Assembly (NCBI RefSeq): GCF_003626635.1 | Contig: NZ_RAZT01000010.1 | Coordinates: forward strand, 124,001 to 188,000 | Reading direction: 5' to 3' | Source of the DNA: Micromonospora musae | Lineage (GTDB): Bacteria > Actinomycetota > Actinomycetes > Mycobacteriales > Micromonosporaceae | DNA: 64,000 nt | Shown: positions 56,941-64,000 of the stretch, one piece after another | How positions within the stretch are numbered: position 1 is the first letter of the stretch | Layout: every line of letters begins with the position of its first letter | Notes under the pieces: model-generated | Databases searched by the model: none | What the model saw: the letters and a program-made list of their open reading frames with translations, nothing else | What the model was told of the DNA's origin: nothing | Made by a program: the position numbers and the translations under genes

Positions 56941-58494
56941 TCAACGGCCGCCGGCGCGAAACACCTCCGCGACCGTACGCACCACGACCTTGATGTCGAG
57001 CCACAGCGACCAGTTCTCGATGTAGTAGTTGTCGAACCGTGCGCGGTCGGAGATGGGGGTGTCGCCCCGCAAGCCACTGACCTGCGCCAGGCCGGTGAGC
57101 CCGACTGGCACCCGATGCCGCATCGCGTAGTTCGGGTACTCCGCCGAGAACTTCTCGACGAAGTACGGCCGCTCCGGCCGCGGCCCGACGACGCTCATCT
57201 CACCGCGCAGGATGTTCCAGAGCTGGGGCAGCTCGTCCAGGGACGTGCGGCGCATGAACCGGCCGACCGGCCCGACCCGCTGGTCGTGCCCGATGGACCA
57301 GTTCGTCTGCGACTCGTGCTCGTTCGCCGGGCGCATGGAGCGGAACTTGATGACCTCGAACGGCCTGCCGTACCTGCCGATCCGCTCCTGGCGGAAGAAG
57401 ATGCCGCGACCACCCTCGACGAAGGTCGCCACCGCGCAGAGCAGGAGCACCGGGCTCAGCAGGACCAGTGCCACGGTGGCGAAGAGAGCATCGGAGGCGC
57501 GCTTGATGGCCCAGCGCGGGCCGGAGAGCGTGGTGTCACCGATCTTCACGATCGGGATCGCGCCGATGTGGTCCGGGTAGCCGCCGAGCGACCGGGAGCC
57601 CCAGAGCCGCGGCACCGCCCACAGGTCGCAGCGTGAACTACCCGGCCGCAGGAGGATGTCCATCAGCGTCGACTCCGGACAATCCGGATCGGCGATGACC
57701 AGGACGTCGCACTCCAGCATCGTGGTGAGCTGCTCGAGATCGTCGAGCGTCCCGATGAGCGGAACCGATCCGGGGCCCTGCCGCGGGGCCGCGTCGACAC
57801 AGCCGACGAAGCGGAGGCCGTAGCGCGGATAGCGGCGCAGCAGCCGGGCGAGCTCCATGCCGACCGGGCCGCTGCCGATGACGATGGCGTTGTGCTCCAC
57901 CCACCGGCGCTTGCGCGCGGCGTTCGCCAGCAACCTGCTGATCGCCCGACCGACGATCACCAGGCCGGCGGAGATCGCGACCCCCCGCATGAAGCCGCCG
58001 ACGTACGACACCGAATCGTGGCGCTCCGCCGCGATGATGGCCACCACCGCGGCGGAGGCCAACAAGCGTCCGCAGATGCTCGGCAGCTCGTCGAGGATGC
58101 CGATGTGCCGGCGCGCCCGGTAGAGCCCGCCGGTCGCGAAGATGGCCATCGTGAGAACCGCGTTGGCCAGGGTCCCGCGCCAGTAGTTCTGAGTCAGCAG
58201 CAGCGGCGCCAGGAGCGCGACGACGTCGAAGGGCGCCGTCAGCATCCAGGACCGCAGCCAGCGGGTGCGCTTGGACGCCCGCGAGCCGGCGTAGGGCAGG
58301 ACGGTGGTCGCGTCGAGATTGGAGCGCTTCTCGACGACGTCCGACGACTCTCCCGCCAGTCGGACGGCGGTGACCACCGCTTCCTTGCCCTCGTCGCCGG
58401 TCCCGTCGCGCTGCGCCGTCACCGATCGATCCAGGGCGCTGTCGCGGTGCTCGGCGCGGACGGCCGGATCGCTAACCGCCGGTTGGCTTGACAT
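56941..58494 (-). CDS. Undecaprenyl-phosphate sugar phosphotransferase (WbaP/CpsE type)
   Basis: A 517-residue priming enzyme that starts the polysaccharide on undecaprenyl phosphate. An N-terminal basic region and about five helices are followed by a CoA-binding-like Rossmann domain (HNAIVIGSGPVGMELARLLRRYPRYGLRFVG). The catalytic polyprenyl glycosylphosphotransferase domain holds RWAIKRASDALFATVALVLLSPVLLLCA, GIFFRQERIGRYGRPFEVIKFRSMR, RVGPVGRFMRRTSLDELPQLWNILRGEMSVVGPRPERPYFVEKF and the RHRVPVGLTGLAQVSGLRGDT ending. ATG at 58494 follows GGAGG by 7 bp. Downstream of the LCP gene on the same strand. Confidence 0.92.
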   Translation of the reverse strand: MSSQPAVSDPAVRAEHRDSALDRSVTAQRDGTGDEGKEAVVTAVRLAGESSDVVEKRSNLDATTVLPYAGSRASKRTRWLRSWMLTAPFDVVALLAPLLLTQNYWRGTLANAVLTMAIFATGGLYRARRHIGILDELPSICGRLLASAAVVAIIAAERHDSVSYVGGFMRGVAISAGLVIVGRAISRLLANAARKRRWVEHNAIVIGSGPVGMELARLLRRYPRYGLRFVGCVDAAPRQGPGSVPLIGTLDDLEQLTTMLECDVLVIADPDCPESTLMDILLRPGSSRCDLWAVPRLWGSRSLGGYPDHIGAIPIVKIGDTTLSGPRWAIKRASDALFATVALVLLSPVLLLCAVATFVEGGRGIFFRQERIGRYGRPFEVIKFRSMRPANEHESQTNWSIGHDQRVGPVGRFMRRTSLDELPQLWNILRGEMSVVGPRPERPYFVEKFSAEYPNYAMRHRVPVGLTGLAQVSGLRGDTPISDRARFDNYYIENWSLWLDIKVVVRTVAEVFRAGGR

Positions 58495-58603
58495 GGTTGG
58501 TCCTCCCCCGTGAGGCCCCACGCCGTGCAAGCCGGCTTATGGGCGATCGCAGGATATGACCAGGTCAGCCGGACGGCTATAGCCAGTGGAACATTTCGAC
58601 ATC

Positions 58604-59671
58604 CTACTTTCCGGCGGCCAGGATCTCGGGTACCGCATCGTTGCGGACCGCGTTGAAGAGGACCTTGGCCTTCGCGGTGTCCGCGAACACCACGCTCTCG
58701 CTGCCCACCCGGCCCGTCCCCTTCGACGGGCAGGTGAAGAAGGCGAGGTTGCCGCCGCGCAGCCCGCGAAGCTCCATCGCGAAGTCCACGAGGGACATCG
58801 ACTCGTCGACCGCCACCGCGCTCGCCGTGGCCTTGACGAACGAGTTGAGCTTGCCCGGGTTCGCCAGGACGCCACCCGTCGCGGCCTTGTCCAGGATCGC
58901 CTTGATGACCTGCTGCTGATGCCGGATACGGGCGAAGTCACCGTCGGCGAAGGCATGCCGCTCGCGCGCGTAGTCGAGTGCCGCGGCGCCGTCCATGGTC
59001 TGCGGACCCGCGGGGAACGTCCGGCTACCGCTCAGCGAGTACTTCGTGGTGAAACCCTTCTCGACATCGACCTCGATGCCACCGAGAGCGTCGACGATCT
59101 CCTTGAACCCGGCGAAGTCGACCATCGCCACGTGGTCGATGCGGACCGAGGTGAACTTCTCCACCGTCTGCACCATCAGCGGGACACCACCCCAGGCGTA
59201 CGCCGCGTTGATCTTCGCGTCCCGGCCGCCGTGGCCGTTCTTCGACTTCGGCACGGGCACCCAGGTGTCCCGTGGGATCGAGATGAGCTGCGCGCTCGAC
59301 CGGTCCTTCGGCAGGTGCGCCAGGATGATGGTGTCGCTGCGGGAGCCGCCGCTGCTCTCCGGATCGCGGGAGTCGCTGCCCAGAATCATGATGTTCATGG
59401 CGCCCTTGGCCACCGGCTCGGGACGGGACTCCACCGGTACGTCCTCGAACGCGTCGACCCGGTCGATGTCGGACTCCACGGAGCGCAGGTAGAGGCCGCC
59501 GGCGATCACCGCGCCACCACCGAGCAGGAGGACCACCACCAGACTGATCAGGGCGACCCGCCGCCAGCGGCGGCGTCGGCGCGGCTGCTCCGAGCCGTCG
59601 GTCGGCTCCGGAGCGGAGGTCACCACCGAACGCTCCGTGCCGAGATCTGTGGTCTGTTCATGTCGAGGCAT
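58604..59671 (-). CDS. LytR-CpsA-Psr family cell-wall polymer ligase
   Basis: A 355-residue membrane-anchored protein. A basic cytoplasmic leader (RRRRRWRR) and one helix (VALISLVVVLLLGGGAVIAGGLYL, about residues 39-62) precede the LCP domain: MNIMILGSDSR, GSRSDTIILAHL, LISIPRDTWVPVP, DALGGIEVDV, ALDYARERHAFADGDFARIRHQQQVIKAIL. Such enzymes transfer polyprenyl-linked polymers to peptidoglycan. In this locus it should attach the newly made polysaccharide. ATG start 6 bp after TAGCAT, so leaderless; the priming transferase gene follows 109 bp downstream. Confidence 0.92.
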   Translation of the reverse strand: MPRHEQTTDLGTERSVVTSAPEPTDGSEQPRRRRRWRRVALISLVVVLLLGGGAVIAGGLYLRSVESDIDRVDAFEDVPVESRPEPVAKGAMNIMILGSDSRDPESSGGSRSDTIILAHLPKDRSSAQLISIPRDTWVPVPKSKNGHGGRDAKINAAYAWGGVPLMVQTVEKFTSVRIDHVAMVDFAGFKEIVDALGGIEVDVEKGFTTKYSLSGSRTFPAGPQTMDGAAALDYARERHAFADGDFARIRHQQQVIKAILDKAATGGVLANPGKLNSFVKATASAVAVDESMSLVDFAMELRGLRGGNLAFFTCPSKGTGRVGSESVVFADTAKAKVLFNAVRNDAVPEILAAGK

Positions 59672-59677
59672 GGCGCG

Positions 59678-59683
59678 ATGCTA
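59678..59683 (-). promoter_or_regulatory. -10 hexamer TAGCAT, leaderless LCP promoter
   Basis: TAGCAT ends 6 bp before the LCP gene ATG. Confidence 0.5.
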
Positions 59684-59883
59684 CTGATTCAGGTAACGAA
59701 CCGTGCACCCTCGTCCGGCCAGCACCGCCAACCGGCCGGTCCGATGCCGCTCACTCGATGAGCCCGTCCGCCCCGGAAACGGCTCGCACCCGCCCTCCGG
59801 CGATCGGTGCGAGACGGCGGCAGGCTCGACCGGGACCGGCTTTTCCCAGCCATCGATCAGCATTGGCTGCTATCAAGACAGCC

Positions 59884-60717
59884 GTGGATGCAACGAAGCT
59901 CCGTCGGGCCATCGCCCGCACCCCGCTCGCCCCGGTCGCCGCCTTCCCCAAGCGGCTGGCCCGGGTCGCCCGCCACGACGCCAAGGTGCTGCGCACCTCG
60001 GCCCGCTGGCTCGTCACCTCCCGAGAGCACCACAACTACACGTACGAGCTGACCAAGCTCAGCCGCCACCACCTGGCCTGGTTCGTCAGCGTCGTCTGCG
60101 ACCGCCCCGTCGAACAGGTGCGCGGCTACCTCGCCGAGATCGAGTCCGACGACGCGCTGCGCCGGCACATCGAGCAGGCGACCGCCACCGCCGCCCGGCG
60201 CGGCCTCGCCGACAAACACGTCCGCTACGCCCGCCGCATCGGCTGGTACGCCATGGTCCGCGCAACCCGCCCCACGCACATCGTGGAGACCGGGGTGGAC
60301 AAGGGACTGGGCAGCTGCGTGCTGGCCTCGGCCCTGCTGCGCAACACCGCCGAGGGCCACCCGGGGCGGCTGACCTCGCTCGACATCAACCCGGAAGCCG
60401 GCTACCTGGCCCGCACCGCCCCCTGGTCCCAGGTGGTCGACCTGGTGATCGGCGACTCGATCGCCTCGATCGCCGCACTGGAGCGACCCGTCGACTTCTT
60501 CCTGCACGACAGCGACCACAGCCGGGCCCACGAGAAACGCGAGTTCGAGAAGGTGGAGGGCAAGCTCGCCCCCGGCGCGATCCTGCTCACCGACAACGTC
60601 ACCACCACCAACGTCCTCGCCGAACACGCCGAACGCACCGGCCGCCGGTTCCTCGCCTACCGCGAGACGCCCGCCAACCACTGGTACCCCGGCGACGGCA
60701 TCGGCGTGGCATGGTAG
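59884..60717 (+). CDS. Class I SAM-dependent methyltransferase-like protein
   Basis: A 277-residue protein. The centre reads THIVETGVDKGLGSCVLASALLRN, LTSLDINPEAGYL, VVDLVIGDSIASIAAL and DFFLHDSDHSRAHEKREFEKVEGKLAPGAILLTDNV, the strand order of a class I methyltransferase of the TylF/MycF or methyltransferase_24 kind that modify sugars and small molecules. N-terminal 90 residues are basic and helical. The GTG at 59884 lacks a ribosome site, so the start is uncertain. Next to the polysaccharide locus, so sugar O-methylation is possible. The MOSC gene follows 4 bp later. Confidence 0.75.
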   Translation: MDATKLRRAIARTPLAPVAAFPKRLARVARHDAKVLRTSARWLVTSREHHNYTYELTKLSRHHLAWFVSVVCDRPVEQVRGYLAEIESDDALRRHIEQATATAARRGLADKHVRYARRIGWYAMVRATRPTHIVETGVDKGLGSCVLASALLRNTAEGHPGRLTSLDINPEAGYLARTAPWSQVVDLVIGDSIASIAALERPVDFFLHDSDHSRAHEKREFEKVEGKLAPGAILLTDNVTTTNVLAEHAERTGRRFLAYRETPANHWYPGDGIGVAW

Positions 60718-60721
60718 CCGG

Positions 60722-61543
60722 ATGCGGCTGAGCGCCATCCACACGTACCCGGTCAAGGGCTGTCACCGGCTCGACCACGACGGCGCGCAGGTGCTGCCGT
60801 GGGGCCTCGCCGGTGACCGGCGGTGGATGGTGGTCGACGCCGACGGCGTCGGCGTCACCCAGCGGGAGACCCAACGGCTCGTCGGGCTGCACGCCACGCT
60901 CCACGACGGTGGCCTGCTGCTACGGGCGGACGGTCGCCCAGACCTGCAGGTGCCCGAGCCGACCGGAGGCGAGCCGCTGCCGGTACGCACGTTCCGCAGC
61001 CGGAAACTACCCGTGCCGGCGCTGCCCGCCGGGCCGGCCGCCGACGACTGGCTCGGCGCCCTGCTCGACCGGCCCGTGCGGCTGGTCTTCCTGGCCCGAC
61101 CCACCCGGCACCTCGCCGCCGACACGCGGACGCATGACACCGGCGACCAGGTCAGCTTCGCCGACGCCTACCCGCTGCTGCTGGCCAACACCGCCTCGCT
61201 CACCGCGCTCAACGACTGGCTCGCCGAGGCCGGCGAGGAGCCGGTGCCGATGAGTCGCTTCCGGCCCAACCTGGTAGTCGACGGCGCGCCGGCCTGGGCC
61301 GAGGACGACTGGGAAGGCCGCCCGCTGCGCATCGGCGAGGTGACGTTCCGCGCCGCCGGGTCGTGCGACCGCTGCGTGGTGACGACCACCGACCAGGAGA
61401 CCGGGGTACGCCACCGGGAGCCGCTGCGCACCCTCGGCCGGTACCGCAACGTGCGGCAGAAGCTCCTCTTCGGACTGCACCTCGTCCCCACCGGCACCGG
61501 CCCACTGACCGTCGGCGAGCCGTTGACTCTGCTGGAACGCTGA
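60722..61543 (+). CDS. MOSC-domain protein (mARC/YcbX type)
   Basis: A 273-residue protein with the N-terminal MOSC-N barrel (LSAIHTYPVKGCHRLDHDGAQVLPWGLAGDRRWMVVDADG) and C-terminal MOSC domain (MSRFRPNLVVDGAPAWAEDDWEGRPLRIGEVTFRAAGSCDRCVVTTTDQETGVR). The cysteine of SCDRC is where the molybdenum cofactor is bound in mARC and YcbX, which reduce N-hydroxylated compounds. It lacks the ferredoxin domain of YcbX, so needs a separate electron donor. Four bp after the methyltransferase gene, so cotranscribed, but with no obvious functional tie. Confidence 0.88.
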   Translation: MRLSAIHTYPVKGCHRLDHDGAQVLPWGLAGDRRWMVVDADGVGVTQRETQRLVGLHATLHDGGLLLRADGRPDLQVPEPTGGEPLPVRTFRSRKLPVPALPAGPAADDWLGALLDRPVRLVFLARPTRHLAADTRTHDTGDQVSFADAYPLLLANTASLTALNDWLAEAGEEPVPMSRFRPNLVVDGAPAWAEDDWEGRPLRIGEVTFRAAGSCDRCVVTTTDQETGVRHREPLRTLGRYRNVRQKLLFGLHLVPTGTGPLTVGEPLTLLER

Positions 61544-61562
61544 CGGCAGGCCCGCGGCCGAC

Positions 61563-61940
61563 TCACGCCGGGCCGACGTGCGCCGCGAGCACCCGCCAGT
61601 CGCCCTCACCGTCGTAGATCCAGGTCCGGGTGTACCGCAGCCGCGCAGCGAACGGTGAACCCGCGAAGCTGCCCGCCACCCGCCCGACGAAGAACGTCAC
61701 CCCGGTGAAGCCCTCGACCAGCAGCTCCACCTGCTCCTCGACAAGCTCGTCGAGCACGGACGTCCCGCTGTCGTGGGCGATGAGGTCGTCCTGCTTCGTG
61801 TACCTGCCGCCGTCCGGGCCGATGGCGATCAGGTGGTCGTCGAGCAGCCCGTCGAGCGCCACGACGTCCCCAGCCCGCTGCGCGGCCTGCAGGCGGCGCT
61901 CCGCGTCCAACAGGGCCGCCTCGAGTTCGCTGTCCGGCAC
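61563..61940 (-). CDS. NTF2-like (SnoaL/DUF4440) domain protein
   Basis: A 125-residue single-domain protein: DSELEAALLDAERRLQAAQRAGDVVALDGLLDDHLIAIGPDGGRYTKQDDLIAHDSG, then strands VELLVEGFTGVTFFVGRVAG and the closing YTRTWIYDGEGDWRVLAAHVG, the DUF4440 pattern. Such proteins bind small ligands or act as simple enzymes; no catalytic residues stand out. GTG at 61940 lies 8 bp after AGGAGG, far better than the ATG at 61964. Convergent with the MOSC gene. Confidence 0.78.
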   Translation of the reverse strand: MPDSELEAALLDAERRLQAAQRAGDVVALDGLLDDHLIAIGPDGGRYTKQDDLIAHDSGTSVLDELVEEQVELLVEGFTGVTFFVGRVAGSFAGSPFAARLRYTRTWIYDGEGDWRVLAAHVGPA

Positions 61941-62021
61941 GATGCCGCCCTCCTGACCTGCCATCCGCGGACATCCGGCGGGTCTGATTGTGGCAGGAGG
62001 CGGGTGGCCGGCGGGTCGGAT

Positions 62022-62567
62022 CTACCGTCCGGCGTCCGGTGCGGTGACGGGCGACAGGTCGAGCCACATGAGGACCTCGTCCCGGTCGTCGCCGGGCGTC
62101 ACCCGCAGCGCCCGGGGCAGCCGGCCGATCTCCCGGTAGCCGAGCCGGCCGTAGAAGTGGTCGAGCCCGAGCCCGTCCCGCAGGGTCACGTGCAGCGCCT
62201 CGAAACCCAGCGTCCGGCCGATCCGTTCGGCCTTCCGCATCAGCTCCGACCCGTACCCCTTGCCCTGGGTGTCGGGGTGGACCATCACCCGCTTCAGCAC
62301 ACACCAGTGCGCCTTGAGCGTGAACCGGTTGTCGGCGAAGATCAGCGCGGCGACGAGCCGTTCGCCCTCGTAACCGAGCAGCAGCCGGTCCGGCCCGCCG
62401 GTGATCCCCGCGAACGTCGGATCGGCGAGGGCGCGTACGTCGGAGGTGGTCACCGGCGGCACGAAGCCGACGGCACCGCCGGCGTTGCTGACCTCCGCCC
62501 AGAGCATCACGATCTGTTCGCGCAGCTCAGGGGTCAGCTCGGGGTCGAGGACGAAGCGCAGGCTCAC
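62022..62567 (-). CDS. GNAT-family N-acetyltransferase
   Basis: A 181-residue acetyltransferase. Motif A, which binds acetyl-CoA, is LKRVMVHPDTQGKGYGSELMRKAERIGRTLGFEALHVTLRDGLGLDHFYGRLGYREIGRLPRAL (Q-x-x-G-x-G/A form), preceded by LLLGYEGERLVAALIFADN. The substrate is not predictable. The GTG at 62567 has an AGGA site 8 bp before; the longer frame runs into the tRNA gene and is rejected. Confidence 0.85.
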   Translation of the reverse strand: MSLRFVLDPELTPELREQIVMLWAEVSNAGGAVGFVPPVTTSDVRALADPTFAGITGGPDRLLLGYEGERLVAALIFADNRFTLKAHWCVLKRVMVHPDTQGKGYGSELMRKAERIGRTLGFEALHVTLRDGLGLDHFYGRLGYREIGRLPRALRVTPGDDRDEVLMWLDLSPVTAPDAGR

Positions 62568-62631
62568 ACCCGCAATCCTCACTGCGTGAGGTGCCACCTG
62601 CCTCGCGTTCGTGATCTTCGCGACATCGTTG

Positions 62632-62717
62632 TGGTGCGGGAGGGGGGTTTCGAACCCCCACGTCCTCTCGGACACAGGCTCCTAAGGCCTGCGCGTCTGC
62701 CGTTCCGCCACTCCCGC
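62632..62717 (-). tRNA. tRNA-Leu (anticodon UAG)
   Basis: An 86-nt class II tRNA on the minus strand. The acceptor GCGGGAG pairs with CTCCCGC, followed by A and an encoded CCA. D-arm GGCGGAACGGCAGACGC, anticodon stem CAGGC/GCCTG with loop CTTAGGA (anticodon TAG), long variable arm TGTCCGAGAGGACG, and T-arm GGGGGTTCGAAACCCCC are all intact. Confidence 0.95.
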
Positions 62718-63608
62718 CGACCCGATGAGTCTAGAGCGTCGCGCTGCGACGGTCTGCAGTCCCGCCCGCCGCAGCGCGTTCGACACCGTGCCGTGGCTGA
62801 TCACGCATTCGCCGGCGGTGACCGCACTGATGAGGTCGGCGAGTTTGCGCGGGCCGAGCTCCGGGTTCGCGAGGGCGTGGTGCACGACGACATCGTCGAG
62901 AGTTGGTCTGCGCGATGACCCGGCCGCGGGTGCCAGAGTGCCCCGAGCGGCGAGCCGCGCGCGAAGGCGCGCGACGTGATTGCGGTGACATCCGATCCGC
63001 CGCGCGGCCTCTCCCGGGCCGAGAGCTCCCCGCTCCACCTGCCGGATGATGTCCTCCTTCTGTTCCGCCGACGGCCGACCCCAATCCGGTGGCGGTGGCG
63101 GTTCGACGGCCGGTAGGGATGCGGTGGACGGCCCGGAGGCGTTCTTGCTCCGGCCGGCGTACGTGTCGGTCTGGCTGTGGCAGTTGGGGCAGAGGATCCG
63201 CAGGTTGGGCGGCCGGTTGTCCAGGAAGTCGCCGTTGACGTGGTCGACGTGCAGGGTCAGTGGCTTGCCTCTCCACACCGGCCCGATGCCGCACTCCTCG
63301 CACTCCTCGGGCACGCCGATCTCGGCCAGCGCCCACTTCAGCCTGGTGCCGGGCGTGCGACGCGCGTCGGTTGGCAGCTGCACGAGCAGCTCCGACGAGC
63401 TGGTCCGCCGCGGGCTGCGGTGCCCCTTGTTGTGCGCTTGCCCGGTGAAGTGCGACGTGTCGATGCCGAAGCGTTTGAGCTGCCGGCTGATGTGCGCGTG
63501 CGAGCCACCACTGACCCGTACGCCGAGCAGCCGCATCACCTCGGTGATGCTGCGCGCGCCTGCCGCGGCCTCGGCGAGCGCCGCCGGAGAGTATTTGTAT
63601 CGGACCAC
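62682..63608 (-). CDS. HNH endonuclease with C-terminal transposase-like HTH; 3' end overlaps tRNA-Leu
   Basis: A 308-residue protein. Residues 1-55 form an N-terminal helical domain (KYSPAALAEAAAGARSITEVMRLLGVRVSGGSHAHISRQLKRFGIDTSHFTG). The HNH nuclease domain follows: CEECGIGPVWRGKPLTLHVDHVNGDFLDNRPPNLRILCPNCHSQTDTYAGR, with two CxxC zinc pairs and the catalytic HVDH. Residues 185-225 (EQKEDIIRQVERGALGPGEAARRIGCHRNHVARLRARL) and 245-290 (LGPRKLADLISAVTAGECVISHGTVSNALRRAGL) are two DNA-binding helix-turn-helix units like those of transposases. The last 13 residues (GSAGVAERQTRRP) are encoded by the tRNA-Leu gene. GTG start 6 bp after TACCTT. Confidence 0.78.
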   Translation of the reverse strand: MVRYKYSPAALAEAAAGARSITEVMRLLGVRVSGGSHAHISRQLKRFGIDTSHFTGQAHNKGHRSPRRTSSSELLVQLPTDARRTPGTRLKWALAEIGVPEECEECGIGPVWRGKPLTLHVDHVNGDFLDNRPPNLRILCPNCHSQTDTYAGRSKNASGPSTASLPAVEPPPPPDWGRPSAEQKEDIIRQVERGALGPGEAARRIGCHRNHVARLRARLAARGTLAPAAGSSRRPTLDDVVVHHALANPELGPRKLADLISAVTAGECVISHGTVSNALRRAGLQTVAARRSRLIGSAGVAERQTRRP

Positions 63609-63632
63609 TCACGCAAGGTAGTGGTCCGATAC
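63597..63632. promoter_or_regulatory. Perfect 13-bp inverted repeat over HNH start and promoter
   Basis: GTATCGGACCACT (63597-63609) is exactly complementary to AGTGGTCCGATAC (63620-63632), spacer 10 bp. The left arm contains the HNH gene GTG, the spacer and right arm contain its -10 TACCTT (63615-63620). It also starts 7 bp after the bcp stop. Operator or bcp terminator. Confidence 0.65.
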
Positions 63633-63638
63633 GACACG

Positions 63639-64000
63639 TCAGTCGAGGCCGAGGTCGCGGCGGAGCTTGGCGACGTGTCCGGTGGCCTTGACGTTGTAGA
63701 GCGCCCGTTCGATCTTCCCGTCGGGGTCGATGACGAAGGTGGAGCGGATCACGCCGGTCACGGTCTTGCCGTAGAGCTGCTTCTCGCCGTACGCGCCGTA
63801 GGCGGTCAGCACGCTCTTGTCGGGGTCGGAGACGAGCGGGAAGGTGATGGCGTCCCGGTCGCGGAACTTGGCCAGCTTCTCCGGCTTGTCCGGCGAGATG
63901 CCGACCACCTCGAAGCCGGCGGCCTGGAGCGAGGCGAGCGAGTCACGGAAGTCACAGGCCTGCTTGGTGCAGCCGGGGGTCATCGCCGCCGGGTAGGCGT
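63639..64000 (-). CDS. bcp: Bcp/PrxQ-type thiol peroxidase, N-terminus beyond the window
   Basis: The frame is open to the right edge, so the first 35-40 residues are missing. The visible part, YPAAMTPGCTKQACDFRDSLASLQAAGFEVVGISPDKPEKLAKFRDRDAITFPLVSDPDKSVLTAYGAYGEKQLYGKTVTGVIRSTFVIDPDGKIERALYNVKATGHVAKLRRDLGLD, has the peroxidatic Cys in TPGCT and the resolving Cys five residues later (CTKQAC), the PrxQ alpha-type arrangement. The usual KADTPG is here AAMTPG. It reduces hydrogen peroxide and organic peroxides using thioredoxin. An inverted repeat follows the stop. Confidence 0.93.
   Translation of the reverse strand, partial: AYPAAMTPGCTKQACDFRDSLASLQAAGFEVVGISPDKPEKLAKFRDRDAITFPLVSDPDKSVLTAYGAYGEKQLYGKTVTGVIRSTFVIDPDGKIERALYNVKATGHVAKLRRDLGLD

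Noticed and set aside
62568..62675. Longer GNAT start at 62675
   Set aside because: It would be read through the tRNA-Leu gene; the GTG at 62567 has a ribosome site.

Overview
The window is high-GC actinobacterial DNA, most likely from the Micromonosporaceae (Micromonospora or a close relative). Support for this: strongly GC-biased third codon positions, frequent GTG/TTG starts, many ATGA, GTGA and TGATG gene overlaps, mycobacteria-like gene order in one block, and promoters of the form TANNNT placed 6-7 bp before a start codon (leaderless transcription). It is ordinary chromosome with no prophage, CRISPR array or biosynthetic megasynthase. The genus is inferred from style and protein resemblance, not from a search.

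Layout. 1-8936: partial lipoprotein, aquaporin, flavoprotein, cysteine-free HesB-like protein, then a two-component system (histidine kinase and OmpR-type regulator) with a PepSY protein and a divergent anchored protein, the last two sharing a 15-bp TTAACC-N4-CTTAG box; next a MITE-like hairpin element inserted in a stop codon, a cupin and a GH15 glycosidase. 8961-16275: threonine synthase, a LigD phosphoesterase fused to an apparently dead ligase domain, aldo/keto reductase, a signal-peptide micro-ORF coupled to an amidase, a small island of unknown genes with a transposase remnant, and an FAD monooxygenase. 16413-19090: ctaD, then two copies of a long palindromic repeat flanking a GC-rich tandem-repeat field. 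19091-34649: MFS pump, pncA-pncB and a LAL regulator; then a block matching the Mycobacterium tuberculosis order clpS, DUF2017, mec, cysO, cysM, Rv1339-like phosphodiesterase, rph, rdgB, with two mannosyltransferase-like genes inserted.

34760-42770 is a complete histidine-degradation operon (RpiR regulator, hutU, M20 amidohydrolase, hutF, hutI, hutH) converting histidine to glutamate via formimino- and formylglutamate; the M20 enzyme is the likely last step. 42908-44140 encodes a membrane protein that begins with a degenerate kinase N-lobe. 44230-60717 is a cell-surface polysaccharide locus: GT-C and GT2/GT4 glycosyltransferases, Wzy-like polymerase, Wzx-like flippase, Wzz-like protein, all four dTDP-L-rhamnose genes, a priming phosphoglycosyltransferase, an LCP ligase and a methyltransferase. 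60722-64000: MOSC protein, NTF2-like protein, GNAT acetyltransferase, tRNA-Leu(UAG), an HNH endonuclease whose gene runs into that tRNA, and the start of a bcp peroxiredoxin.

The observations I rate most interesting are the shared response-regulator box, the CysO carrier with a 31-residue tail after its Gly-Gly, the dispersed repeat that supplies stop codons at gene junctions, the MITE that recreates the stop codon it landed in, and the operators overlapping the leaderless promoters of the hut regulator and of the HNH gene. No search or computation could be run; all family assignments come from reading motifs.
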